From NCBI GenBank assembly GCA_946478715.1, contig CAMLDA010000012.1, forward strand, positions 1 through 9,173: a stretch of DNA of 9,173 nt, in the 5' to 3' direction. A program made the translations under genes and the position numbers. The notes beneath the pieces are model-generated. The model made no database searches and had not been told where the DNA came from. It worked only from the letters and a program-made list of their open reading frames with translations. How positions within the stretch are numbered: the first letter of the stretch is position 1; each line of letters starts with the position of its first letter. Of the stretch, positions 1-5,661 are shown piece after piece. Source of the DNA: an uncultured Candidatus Saccharibacteria bacterium. Its GTDB lineage: Bacteria; Patescibacteria; Saccharimonadia; Saccharimonadales; UBA10212.

Positions 1-276
1 AAGAGGGCGGCGTTTATAGATAGTTCTGCGGCTAGTGATAGCATCGATAAGAAGATAATCCAGCTCCAGGCGCTGCCGCAGGTATCCGGTGTATCCATAT
101 ACAAAAACTACATATTCGTAACCCCTAACATTGGTTCTTTAGTGTATGACAGCGCCGCCGGTTCCTATATGTATGATCCGGCTGAAAAAAAGGCCGCGAA
201 TGATAAAATCAGCGCTGAAATTAAAAACCTTGGCATAAACACCAATAAATACACGGTCATCAACACTTCTGAATAA
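1..276 (+). CDS. Unrecognised protein, C-terminal fragment (5' end outside window)
   Basis: Frame 1 is open from the first base to a TAA at 274-276, giving 91 residues with no start codon in view that is convincing, so this is the 3' end of a gene that begins left of the window. The visible part is soluble-looking, without an obvious membrane segment. It alternates short beta-like stretches (VSGVSIYKNYIFVTP, GSLVYDSAAGSYMYDP) with a lysine-rich helix-like stretch near the end (PAEKKAANDKISAEIKNLG). I do not recognise a family. The next gene has its own promoter 10 bp after this stop, so the two are probably separate transcription units. Confidence that it is coding rests on the clean open frame, natural codon choice and a stop just before a promoter. 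Confidence 0.6.
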   Translation, partial: KRAAFIDSSAASDSIDKKIIQLQALPQVSGVSIYKNYIFVTPNIGSLVYDSAAGSYMYDPAEKKAANDKISAEIKNLGINTNKYTVINTSE

Positions 277-285
277 CGCTACTGC

Positions 286-314
286 TTGACAAATATAGTA
301 AACTGTGGTAACAT
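286..314 (+). promoter_or_regulatory. Sigma-70-type promoter with extended -10
   Basis: A perfect -35 hexamer TTGACA lies at 286-291. It is followed by a 17-bp spacer and a -10 TAACAT at 309-314 (4 of 6 to consensus), preceded by TG at 306-307, which makes an extended -10. The expected transcription start is about 320-322, only 2-4 nt before the ATG at 324. The transcript would therefore be leaderless or nearly so, in keeping with the absence of a Shine-Dalgarno site. Confidence 0.7.
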
Positions 315-323
315 TTCAAGATA

Positions 324-1040
324 ATGAAAGAACGTCTGACGCAATATGGCGCCACCCTCACCGCTAGCCTTGCTTTAAGCGGCCTGGCTACCGCTTGCGC
401 CGAAGCTCGCCCGGCCCAGACCACCGACCACGCCGCCAAGGTCACCCACGTTGAAAAAAACAAGGATATAATATCGGTCCCGCCTGGCGTCAAAGCTACC
501 GTGTCGGCCGAGGCCCAGATGCACCAGCTTCAGGAGTTCGTCAAACACCTGCATAAGCGGCTCGATGGCGTGCTGGTGCTACATGCTCCTACCAAGAACG
601 CTTATGTCTCTTTTGCTACTTCGCCTTTGGCTTATGATAATGAGAGCCCGGATTTCTTTGTCAGCCGTAAAACCACCGAACAGAAGATTATCAGCCCAAA
701 GCCGGCTATAGGCATCTTCCATGGAAGGGAGTATGCCGCCGCCTTAGACGCGCAGACCGGCAGATGGGCGATTCTGGATATAAAATTCGCCCAGGATATG
801 GGCGCGCTTGATATTTACTCTTTCAAAGGTAAGAAATTAAAGATAGAGGATTATCCGCTAGCCGAGCAGCAGGCCGATATGCCTGTGATTTATGACCCGA
901 CGCACTATGGGGCCGACTGGCTATTTAAAGATAAAAATACCCGAGACGACGTTTTGCAGGATATATGGCTGCCTACCAACATTGACCCGGGCGCTAAGAA
1001 ATACCCGGTTGTCCCAAGCCACACGTTCCCGCATCTGTAA
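324..1040 (+). CDS. Unrecognised exported protein, probable lipoprotein
   Basis: A 238-residue protein of unknown function. The N-terminus looks like a secretion signal: charged residues K2, E3, R4, an apolar stretch about residues 9-24, then A22-T23-A24-C25, an atypical but possible lipobox with Cys25 as the lipidated residue. Cleavage after A24-C25-A26 by signal peptidase I is an alternative. The mature part is mixed alpha/beta-looking and hydrophilic, with aromatic-rich segments (DFFVSRKTTEQ, YGADWLFKDKN) and a proline-rich end (PVVPSHTFPHL). No catalytic motif or family is evident. The start is set by the promoter at 286-314, whose predicted transcription start falls just before this ATG; there is no Shine-Dalgarno site. 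The stop is 2 bp from the recF stop on the other strand, so there is no room for a terminator between the two convergent genes. It may be a lineage-specific surface protein; that is inference. Confidence 0.75.
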   Translation: MKERLTQYGATLTASLALSGLATACAEARPAQTTDHAAKVTHVEKNKDIISVPPGVKATVSAEAQMHQLQEFVKHLHKRLDGVLVLHAPTKNAYVSFATSPLAYDNESPDFFVSRKTTEQKIISPKPAIGIFHGREYAAALDAQTGRWAILDIKFAQDMGALDIYSFKGKKLKIEDYPLAEQQADMPVIYDPTHYGADWLFKDKNTRDDVLQDIWLPTNIDPGAKKYPVVPSHTFPHL

Positions 1041-1042
1041 TT

Positions 1043-2101
1043 TCAGGCCAGGGCGATAATCTTGTAGTCGCCGCTTTGAAAATATTCGATTGCGGCTTCG
1101 GCGTCAGTGGTGGTTATGATGGTCTGGTGTTTTTTTAAGCGGGTCACCAGAGCCCGCCGCCGGGCGCCGTCCAGTTCCGAAAATACGTCATCCAATAAGA
1201 ATACCGGCTTTTGGCCGCGGGCTTTTTCTATTAATCCAAGCTCAAATATCTTAAGCGCCAGCAGCAGGCTGCGGCTTTCGCCGCGCGAGGCCGCTTGCGC
1301 CGCCGGCTGGGCGTTCAGATAAAATATAAAGTCCTCGCGGTGAGGGCCGCTCCCGGTAAAACCTCTTTCCAGGTCCGTGTTCACCGACGACTGGAGCCTG
1401 GACAGCATCCGGCTGGCGTAGCCGTCTGCCGGGAACTGGCTGCCGTATCTGATTTCTACGGCTGACTTATGCTTGGCTATCTGACTGTATGTCCTGCTTA
1501 TTCCCAGGTTGATATCATCTATCAGCTGCTGGCGGGCCTGGGCTATCTGGCCGCCGGTCTCGCTCAGCCGTACATCCCAGGCGAATAGCTGCTGGTTGGC
1601 TTTACCCCGGCCGTGTTTTAGCAGCGCGTTGCGCTGGGCCAGGGTGCGCCGGTAACCGGCTAAAAGGGCTTTGAAACCGGGGCGGCTGCGCTCTAAAAGC
1701 TCGTCAAAATAGTCCCGGCGCTGGTCCGGCCCGCGGCTGATTAGCTGCAGGTGGTTCGGCTCGAAATAAACTATGGGTATAGTGCGTTCAAAACTCAGCC
1801 GCTTAAACTGTTTGGTATCGATTTCAAACGTCTTATCCGGCTGGCCGGCACCTAGGACTATTTTTAGGACCCGGTTCTGCTTTTCAAAATCACCCTCCAG
1901 GCGTGCCCACTCCTTGCCAAACCGGACGACTTCCATATCCCGGGCCCGGTACGAACTGCCGCGGGCCAGCAGCATAACAGATTCCAGCAGGTTGGTCTTG
2001 CCGCTGGCATTGGGCCCGACAACGATATTTACTCCCGGCTCGAATTCAAATGAAGCGTCGCCATAGGAACGGAAGTTCTGTAACCTGACGGAGCTTATCA
2101 T
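1043..2101 (-). CDS. recF: DNA replication and repair protein RecF
   Basis: RecF is an SMC/ABC-like ATPase that binds gapped DNA and, with RecO and RecR, loads RecA for single-strand gap repair in the cytoplasm. The 352 residues match the usual 350-370. The N-terminus has the family pattern LQNFRSY at 7-13, and the Walker A is GPNASGKT at 29-36. The RecF-typical TGSGPHREDF lies at 249-258, the ABC signature SRGE at about 272-275, Walker B FLLDD at 301-305 and the D-loop SELD at 308-311. All ATP-binding elements are present, so it should be active. It follows dnaN by 21 bp on the same strand and no good Shine-Dalgarno site precedes its ATG, so it is probably translated from the dnaN transcript. 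The stop is TGA. Its 3' end abuts the convergent gene at 324-1040. Confidence 0.97.
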   Translation of the reverse strand: MISSVRLQNFRSYGDASFEFEPGVNIVVGPNASGKTNLLESVMLLARGSSYRARDMEVVRFGKEWARLEGDFEKQNRVLKIVLGAGQPDKTFEIDTKQFKRLSFERTIPIVYFEPNHLQLISRGPDQRRDYFDELLERSRPGFKALLAGYRRTLAQRNALLKHGRGKANQQLFAWDVRLSETGGQIAQARQQLIDDINLGISRTYSQIAKHKSAVEIRYGSQFPADGYASRMLSRLQSSVNTDLERGFTGSGPHREDFIFYLNAQPAAQAASRGESRSLLLALKIFELGLIEKARGQKPVFLLDDVFSELDGARRRALVTRLKKHQTIITTTDAEAAIEYFQSGDYKIIALA

Positions 2102-2122
2102 TAGATTAAGCTTACAGCTTTT

Positions 2123-3211
2123 TTAGCTGCGAAGCGGCATGATGAGGTGGATGTAACCGGTTTCGCCGGAGCTGCGCAGGATTACCGGCTCCAGTTTTCC
2201 ATTAAAGCAGAATTCGACTTCTTCGGCCGAGAAAGCATTCAGGGCATCGATTAAGTAGCGGGAGTTCAGGGTTACTTCGCCGCCGCCCGTCACTTTGGCG
2301 GGCGCTTTGGCGGTGTTTTCACCCAGCTGCGAGGCGATAGCGTTAATACTCACGCCGTCTTCTTTATCGGCTTTAATAGTAATGCTGCCGGCGCTTTCGC
2401 GGGCGAAAAGGCTGGATACCTTGGTGATGTTAAGCAGGTCGGCCCGGGCCAGCTGGGCCACGGTTTCAAACTTGCCCGGTATAAGCTTGCGGTAGTCGGG
2501 GTAGTTACCCTCTATCAGACGCGCTACCAGGCTTACGTCGCCTACATTGAACAGCACCTGCTGGTCGTCGTGGGTGACGGTTACTTCTTTGTCCGTATCA
2601 GAGATTATCCTCAGCAGATCCTGGGCGGCGCTGGCCGGCACCAGGAAGTTAATCGGTTTGGAGGCCTTACCGACCTTATTCTCGGCCAGACGGTAGCTGT
2701 CCGTGGCAACCACGACAGCCTGGGTACCGACGCTATGGAAGTAGACGCCGTTAAGCACCGGCCTGGCGTCATCGGCGCTGGCCGCGAACACCACTTGTGA
2801 CAGCGCTTTCTTGAATTCAAGCGCCGGGCTTTTCCAGGTAACACCTTCTTTGATTGCCGGCATGACAGGGAAGTCATCGGCTACTATGCCATTAATCGTG
2901 GATTCGTACTGGTCGGTAGTAATATGCAGCTTATTATCTGTAAGTTCCAGGTTAAGGACGCTGTCCGGCAGGCTGCTTACAAAATCCTGCATCAGGCGGG
3001 CAGGGACCGTAATAGCGCCTTCCTGTTCGATTTTGGAACCTATGAAGTGGGTGATTCCAATATCAAGATTGGTGGCAGCGATACTGAGCCGGTTGTTCTC
3101 GGTCTTTAACAAGACATTGGAAAGTATGGGCAAGGGGTTACGGCTATTGGCTATACGGGCGACAGTGCTTAGGGCTTTTGATAGGTTGGCTTGGGTGACT
3201 TGCAGCTTCAT
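2123..3211 (-). CDS. dnaN: DNA polymerase III beta subunit (sliding clamp)
   Basis: The clamp forms a dimeric ring that tethers the replicative polymerase and other clamp-binding proteins to DNA. The 362 residues match the family's usual length of about 365-380, with room for three repeated clamp domains. The N-terminus (MKLQVTQANLSKALSTVARI, then RNPLPILSNVLL at about 24-35) and the C-terminus (HLIMPLRS, the conserved MPxR end that forms part of the peptide-binding pocket) are both typical and complete. The start is supported by a Shine-Dalgarno site AAAGGA at 3219-3224 with 7 nt to the ATG. The gene lies between dnaA and recF in the classic order, separated from dnaA by a 253-bp region that looks like the origin. 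It is likely expressed from a promoter in that gap, from dnaA read-through, or both. Confidence 0.98.
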   Translation of the reverse strand: MKLQVTQANLSKALSTVARIANSRNPLPILSNVLLKTENNRLSIAATNLDIGITHFIGSKIEQEGAITVPARLMQDFVSSLPDSVLNLELTDNKLHITTDQYESTINGIVADDFPVMPAIKEGVTWKSPALEFKKALSQVVFAASADDARPVLNGVYFHSVGTQAVVVATDSYRLAENKVGKASKPINFLVPASAAQDLLRIISDTDKEVTVTHDDQQVLFNVGDVSLVARLIEGNYPDYRKLIPGKFETVAQLARADLLNITKVSSLFARESAGSITIKADKEDGVSINAIASQLGENTAKAPAKVTGGGEVTLNSRYLIDALNAFSAEEVEFCFNGKLEPVILRSSGETGYIHLIMPLRS

Positions 3212-3214
3212 GAA

Positions 3215-3250
3215 CTATTCCTTTATTAAATTAGTAGTATTTATAGACGG
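3215..3250 (+). other. Candidate DNA unwinding element with DnaA-trio-like triplets
   Basis: The stretch is almost entirely A and T up to 3247. On the plus strand it reads in register TAG 3232-3234, TAG 3235-3237, TAT, TTA, TAG 3244-3246, then a short GC patch ACGG, then the DnaA box TGTGTAAAA at 3251. The DnaA-trio model places TAG/TAA triplets, a GC-rich spacer and a DnaA box in this order and on this strand. Only three of five triplets fit, so this is suggestive, not proven. Confidence 0.4.
3219..3224 (-). promoter_or_regulatory. Shine-Dalgarno site of dnaN
   Basis: On the minus strand AAAGGA lies 7 nt before the dnaN ATG (3211-3209). It fixes the start codon and sits inside the AT-rich stretch proposed as the unwinding element, so the dnaN leader and the origin overlap. 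Confidence 0.7.
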
Positions 3251-3358
3251 TGTGTAAAAAGGGGATAAAACCCCATCTAACAGACGGGATTTAGCTAAAA
3301 CAGCCTGTTTATAAGCGCACATCGTTTGTTCAAACGCGGTGGATAAAAAGGGCATAAC

Positions 3359-3383
3359 AAATACTTGACTTGTTAAGTATTTT
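3359..3383. repeat. Palindromic element, copy 1 (origin region)
   Basis: The plus strand reads AATACTTGACTTGTTAAG from 3360, continuing TATTTT. The arms are 11 bp around a 2-bp centre with one G/T mismatch. Read on the minus strand, the 25 bp differ from the element at 7216-7240 at one position only. It lies among the DnaA boxes, directly beside the one at 3381-3389. The T-tract downstream on the minus strand is short, so a terminator role here is weaker than at the second copy. It could be a protein-binding site. Confidence 0.6.
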
Positions 3384-3400
3384 GGATAAGTTGTGGACTT

Positions 3401-3409
3401 TGTGTATAA
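3401..3409 (-). promoter_or_regulatory. DnaA box, perfect consensus
   Basis: TGTGTATAA on the plus strand, which is TTATACACA on the minus strand, an exact match to TTATNCACA. It is the strongest box in the dnaA-dnaN gap, with weaker copies on either side. Confidence 0.75.
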
Positions 3410-3464
3410 GCCGGCAGCTTTACACAGGCTTTTACCTAGCTTTTCCACGGCTTGTTCACAGGCC

Positions 3465-4838
3465 TTATGCATAGAGCTTTTCCTTTAATTCATTTACATG
3501 CGAGCGAATCGGGCTTTCATAGCTTAGTTCGCGCTGGATTTTTTCTATGGAATGGATAGCCGTGGTGTGGTCTTTGCGGCCCAGCTCATGGGCAATCTTA
3601 GGGAATGAAAGATGCAGTTCGCTGCGCAGCATATACATGGCTATCTGGCGGGGTACGACTATATCCTTATCGCGCTTTGGCCCCAGGATATCCTCAATCG
3701 ATACGTGGAAATGTTTGGCTGTGCGTTCGATTATAGCCCGGGCACTGATATGTTTTGGCCGGTTCTTGGCGCCTTCAAAAATCAAGGTGGCTACCTGGAT
3801 GTCCGGTTCCACTCCCCGCATTTCGCAGAAAGCTATCAGCTGGTTCAGCGCGCCTTCCAGTTCGCGGATATTGCTCTGGACTATGGTGGCCAAAAACTCT
3901 ACCACATCCTGGGGCAGTGTAATCTGCTGGCTGGAAGCCTTGGTCTGGATGATGGCGCAGCGGGTCTCAAAATCCGGAGTCTGCATATCCAAGGTCATCC
4001 CCCATGCGAACCGGCTGCGCAGGCGTTCTTCCAGTGTCGGGATATCTTTGGGCGGCTTGTCGGAACTCATGATTATCTGCTTATTAGCCTGGTACAGCGC
4101 GTTGAACGTATGGAAGAACTCTTCCTGGATCTTTTCCTTGCCGGCCAAAAACTGGACATCGTCAACTATCAGAACGTCGGCGCCGCGGTAGAAGCCGGCA
4201 AAATCAGAAGTATTCTTCCTGAACCGTAGAGCATCAACGAATTCCTGCACGAACTGTTCGGTAGAGGCGTATATCACGCGGGCGCCGGGGTTCGCGGCCA
4301 GTACAGCGTTACCCACGGCTTGGATCAAGTGGGTCTTGCCTATGCCAACTCCGCCGTAAATGAACAATGGGTTGTATTTGGTGCCCGGCGAACCGGCAAT
4401 CGCCTGGCAGGCGGCGTACGCCAGCTCGTTGCCGGCCCCCACCACGAAGTTGTCAAAAGTGTAGCGTTCGTTCAGACCCTGCCTGTATGAATGGGTAACA
4501 CTGGCGATGGACGGTCTTGTCCTTACAGGTGTTTCGCGAATAAGTTCGGCACTATCGTCCGCTGAATCAGTTTCTCTGGGGGATGCCGTGATCCCGGTAT
4601 GTATCTTGTATTCGATTTTCTGAGGCTTTACACCGTTCTTCGCCAGCACCTCCAGAACCAGGTCGTTGAATTTCCGTTCCAGCTGGTTCTTCACGAAAAT
4701 ATTGGGTACACCGACTACCAAAACCTCGTCCTTGTTACGGACCAGCTGAGTGTTTTTGAACCATGTCACAAAGTTGCCGCGGGAGACGCTCAGCTCTATT
4801 TCGCCCAGTACTGCCTGCCAAAGCCCGCTTTCCTGCAT
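3465..4838 (-). CDS. dnaA: Chromosomal replication initiator DnaA
   Basis: DnaA is an ATP-dependent initiator that binds DnaA boxes, forms a filament and melts oriC. Numbering from the ATG at 4838 gives 457 residues, a normal length. Domain I (helicase/DnaA self-interaction) covers about 1-80 and a short variable linker about 85-120. The AAA+ domain III carries Walker A GGVGIGKT 162-169, Walker B VLIVDD 222-227, sensor I MSSD 257-260, the arginine finger in RSRFAWG (R276) and sensor II NIRELEG (R325). The DNA-binding domain IV has the signature DHTTAIHSIEKI at 423-434. Start choice: a GTG at 4853 would add MKKAK, but its purine-rich GAGG touches it with no spacing. The ATG at 4838 has AAGG 5 nt upstream and gives the typical N-terminus (MQESGLWQAVL). 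Boxes upstream suggest autoregulation. Confidence 0.97.
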   Translation of the reverse strand: MQESGLWQAVLGEIELSVSRGNFVTWFKNTQLVRNKDEVLVVGVPNIFVKNQLERKFNDLVLEVLAKNGVKPQKIEYKIHTGITASPRETDSADDSAELIRETPVRTRPSIASVTHSYRQGLNERYTFDNFVVGAGNELAYAACQAIAGSPGTKYNPLFIYGGVGIGKTHLIQAVGNAVLAANPGARVIYASTEQFVQEFVDALRFRKNTSDFAGFYRGADVLIVDDVQFLAGKEKIQEEFFHTFNALYQANKQIIMSSDKPPKDIPTLEERLRSRFAWGMTLDMQTPDFETRCAIIQTKASSQQITLPQDVVEFLATIVQSNIRELEGALNQLIAFCEMRGVEPDIQVATLIFEGAKNRPKHISARAIIERTAKHFHVSIEDILGPKRDKDIVVPRQIAMYMLRSELHLSFPKIAHELGRKDHTTAIHSIEKIQRELSYESPIRSHVNELKEKLYA

Positions 4839-4879
4839 CTTTGCCTTTTTCACCTCTTCTGTTAGGGTTGCTTGCTAAT

Positions 4880-4885
4880 AATATA
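4880..4885 (-). promoter_or_regulatory. Candidate -10 of the dnaA promoter
   Basis: TATATT on the minus strand (5 of 6 to TATAAT) would start a transcript near 4873, giving a leader of about 35 nt to the ATG. The -35 region is poor (GTGGAA at 18-bp spacing, 3 of 6) and overlaps the DnaA box at 4902-4910. That would fit repression by DnaA itself. Assignment is weak. Confidence 0.3.
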
Positions 4886-4964
4886 TGCCAAAGCAGCGGT
4901 GTTTTCCACAGGCTTGTGAAAAAATACTACAGAAAAAAGCCCTGCCAGCGCCTAAGAAGAAAAC

Positions 4965-4973
4965 TTATACACA
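4965..4973 (+). promoter_or_regulatory. DnaA box, perfect consensus
   Basis: TTATACACA, an exact match to TTATNCACA, and the same variant as the perfect box at 3401-3409 but on the opposite strand. The two perfect boxes thus lie on either side of dnaA in opposite orientation. Confidence 0.75.
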
Positions 4974-5022
4974 AGGATTTGCCACATCAGTTAATCTGTG
5001 GAAAAAATAATCAAAACTGAGG

Positions 5023-5048
5023 ATAAACCACAAATAATTGTGGTTTAT
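5023..5048. repeat. Perfect 11-bp inverted repeat, possible rpmH terminator or paired DnaA sites
   Basis: Arms ATAAACCACAA (5023-5033) and TTGTGGTTTAT (5038-5048) are exact reverse complements around a 4-nt loop. The repeat begins 24 nt after the rpmH stop on the minus strand, so it may end rpmH transcripts. However, the U-rich tract on that strand comes only about 6 nt later and is interrupted; on the plus strand the hairpin is followed by TATTGTGTTTTT. Each arm also contains TAAACCACA, two mismatches from a DnaA box, so it could be an origin element. Confidence 0.5.
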
Positions 5049-5071
5049 TATTGTGTTTTTCACTCCGCGTA

Positions 5072-5209
5072 TCAGTGCGAAAGACGGGCGCGGCCTTTTT
5101 GCCGGCGCCGCATGATAACTTTGCGGCCAGCTTTGGTGGCCATTCGCTTCATAAAGCCGTGTTCGCGGCTGCGCTGCCGCTTTTTGGGCTGATAAGTCTG
5201 TTTAGGCAT
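5072..5209 (-). CDS. rpmH: 50S ribosomal protein L34
   Basis: L34 is a small, very basic protein of the large ribosomal subunit. The frame encodes 45 residues, the normal length. It starts [19 protein letters not shown] and goes on through [18 protein letters not shown] to end KGRARLSH, matching the family pattern of a TYQP start, HGF, RM.T..GR.V...RR and KGR..L. The ATG has AAGG at 5218-5221 with 8 nt spacing. The stop is TGA, and the protein ends where L34 normally ends, which supports the standard code. The orientation is odd: in nearly all bacteria rpmH lies directly upstream of rnpA on the same strand, but here it points away from rnpA and towards dnaA. Confidence 0.95.
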   Translation of the reverse strand: MPKQTYQPKKRQRSREHGFMKRMATKAGRKVIMRRRQKGRARLSH

Positions 5210-5268
5210 GTCTACTACCTTAACAAATTCTCTGTTAACTATCTACCATAATCTATAAACTTATACCT
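5210..5268. promoter_or_regulatory. Divergent rpmH/rnpA intergenic region with candidate rnpA -10
   Basis: These 59 bp must supply start signals for both genes. For rnpA, TATAAA at 5254-5259 (5 of 6 to consensus) ends 9 nt before the ATG at 5269, the same distance as in the promoter at 286-314. No convincing -35 is seen (CTGTTA 5232-5237 at 16 bp, 3 of 6). There is no Shine-Dalgarno site for rnpA, so its transcript may be leaderless. For rpmH the Shine-Dalgarno AAGG is at 5218-5221; a minus-strand TATAAG at 5260-5265 is a possible -10. TTAAC 5220-5224 and GTTAA 5234-5238 form a small inverted repeat. Confidence 0.4.
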
Positions 5269-5616
5269 ATGATTACCCGAAAGCACCGCTTCCACGGTTA
5301 CGGCAGCCTGCGGCAGGTTTACCGCCGGGGTTCTATGTCCCGCGGGCCGCATCTTGCCGTCAGGTCGGCGCTAAATCCCCGGCGTAGCTCTTATCGGGTG
5401 GCGGTGGTGGTGTCGCGCAAGGTCAACAAATCAGCCGTGGCCCGAAACCGTATCCGCCGCCGGCTTTATGAGCTGGTGCGCGAATTCGGCCCGCAGATAA
5501 CTCAGCCATACGATATAGTCATCACCGTCTTTCAGAACAATATCCTGGAAGTTCCGCACCGGGACCTGAAGGGCCAGCTGAAAAAACAGCTGAAAGAATC
5601 CGGCATCATAAAATAA
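5269..5616 (+). CDS. rnpA: Ribonuclease P protein component
   Basis: RnpA binds the RNase P RNA and helps it remove 5' leaders from precursor tRNAs. The 115 residues match the usual 105-125. The N-terminus RKHRFHGYGSLRQVYRRG is the typical start of the substrate-contacting cleft. The RNR signature lies in NKSAVARNRIRRRLYE, with R59-N60-R61. The protein is very basic and ends in a lysine-rich helix (LKGQLKKQLKESGIIK). No Shine-Dalgarno site precedes the ATG; the -10-like TATAAA at 5254-5259 places the transcription start about 3 nt upstream, so a leaderless mRNA is likely. yidC follows after 45 bp on the same strand, consistent with an rnpA-yidC-khpB operon. The usual upstream partner rpmH is divergent instead. 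Confidence 0.95.
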   Translation: MITRKHRFHGYGSLRQVYRRGSMSRGPHLAVRSALNPRRSSYRVAVVVSRKVNKSAVARNRIRRRLYELVREFGPQITQPYDIVITVFQNNILEVPHRDLKGQLKKQLKESGIIK

Positions 5617-5661
5617 CAGGGGCGTCATGTTATGATAATTCCAGCTCGGAGTTAATTTTTA

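Larger units (their letters stand above)
3212..3464. other. Probable oriC, dnaA-dnaN intergenic part
   Basis: This 253-bp gap holds many matches to the DnaA box (TTATNCACA, or TGTGNATAA on the other strand). There is one perfect copy at 3401-3409. Single-mismatch copies are TGTGTAAAA 3251-3259, TGTTTATAA 3306-3314, GGTGGATAA 3338-3346, TTTGGATAA 3381-3389 and TTGTTCACA 3452-3460. CTTTACACA at 3418-3426 has two mismatches. A G4/C4 hairpin (GGGG 3261-3264, CCCC 3271-3274) and a palindromic element (3359-3383) lie within it. The dnaN side (3215-3247) is strongly AT-rich. The order dnaA, boxes, AT-rich element, dnaN is that of Bacillus-type origins. An open frame of 85 codons spans the gap on the minus strand, but I treat it as chance. 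Confidence 0.7.
4854..5071. other. dnaA upstream region: second DnaA-box cluster, probable part of oriC
   Basis: No gene is seen here apart from the dnaA leader. Boxes: TTATACACA 4965-4973 (perfect). With one mismatch each: TTTTCCACA 4902-4910, TGTGAAAAA 4915-4923 and TGTGGAAAA 4997-5005. TTTGCCACA 4978-4986 has two mismatches. The boxes at 4902 and 4915 face each other as an inverted pair. A run of A and T at 4876-4886 (TAATAATATAT) lies between the boxes and dnaA and could serve as the dnaA -10 or as a melting site. A perfect inverted repeat follows at 5023-5048. With the cluster at 3251-3460 it would make a two-part origin flanking dnaA. Confidence 0.6.

Noticed and set aside
3364..3376. 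Zinc-responsive MarR-type (AdcR) operator in the palindromic element
   Set aside because: The layout TTRAC-N2-GTTAA is similar, but the central bases differ from the AdcR consensus and neither location controls zinc genes. I keep only the statement that it may be a protein site.
3215..3472. An 85-codon open frame on the minus strand that fills the dnaA-dnaN gap, overlapping the dnaA stop and ending 4 bp before dnaN
   Set aside because: The stretch is dense in DnaA boxes and palindromes, the product resembles no family, it has no Shine-Dalgarno site of its own, and intergenic DnaA boxes are expected here. Chance opening is the simpler explanation, though conservation in relatives would reopen it.
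3547..4229. Two open frames of more than 200 codons on the plus strand opposite dnaA
   Set aside because: They are antisense to a fully conserved dnaA with all its motifs. The products are unlike known proteins and have no start signals. They arise from codon bias in a GC-balanced gene.
4839..4853. GTG at 4853 as the dnaA start, adding five residues
   Set aside because: Its purine-rich tract GAGG touches the GTG with no spacing. The ATG at 4838 has AAGG at a workable 5 nt and gives a standard DnaA N-terminus. The longer form is not excluded.
5072..5074. Recoding of TGA (as glycine, code 25)
   Set aside because: TGA ends rpmH, recF and yidC exactly where these families end, and no in-frame TGA occurs inside the conserved genes.
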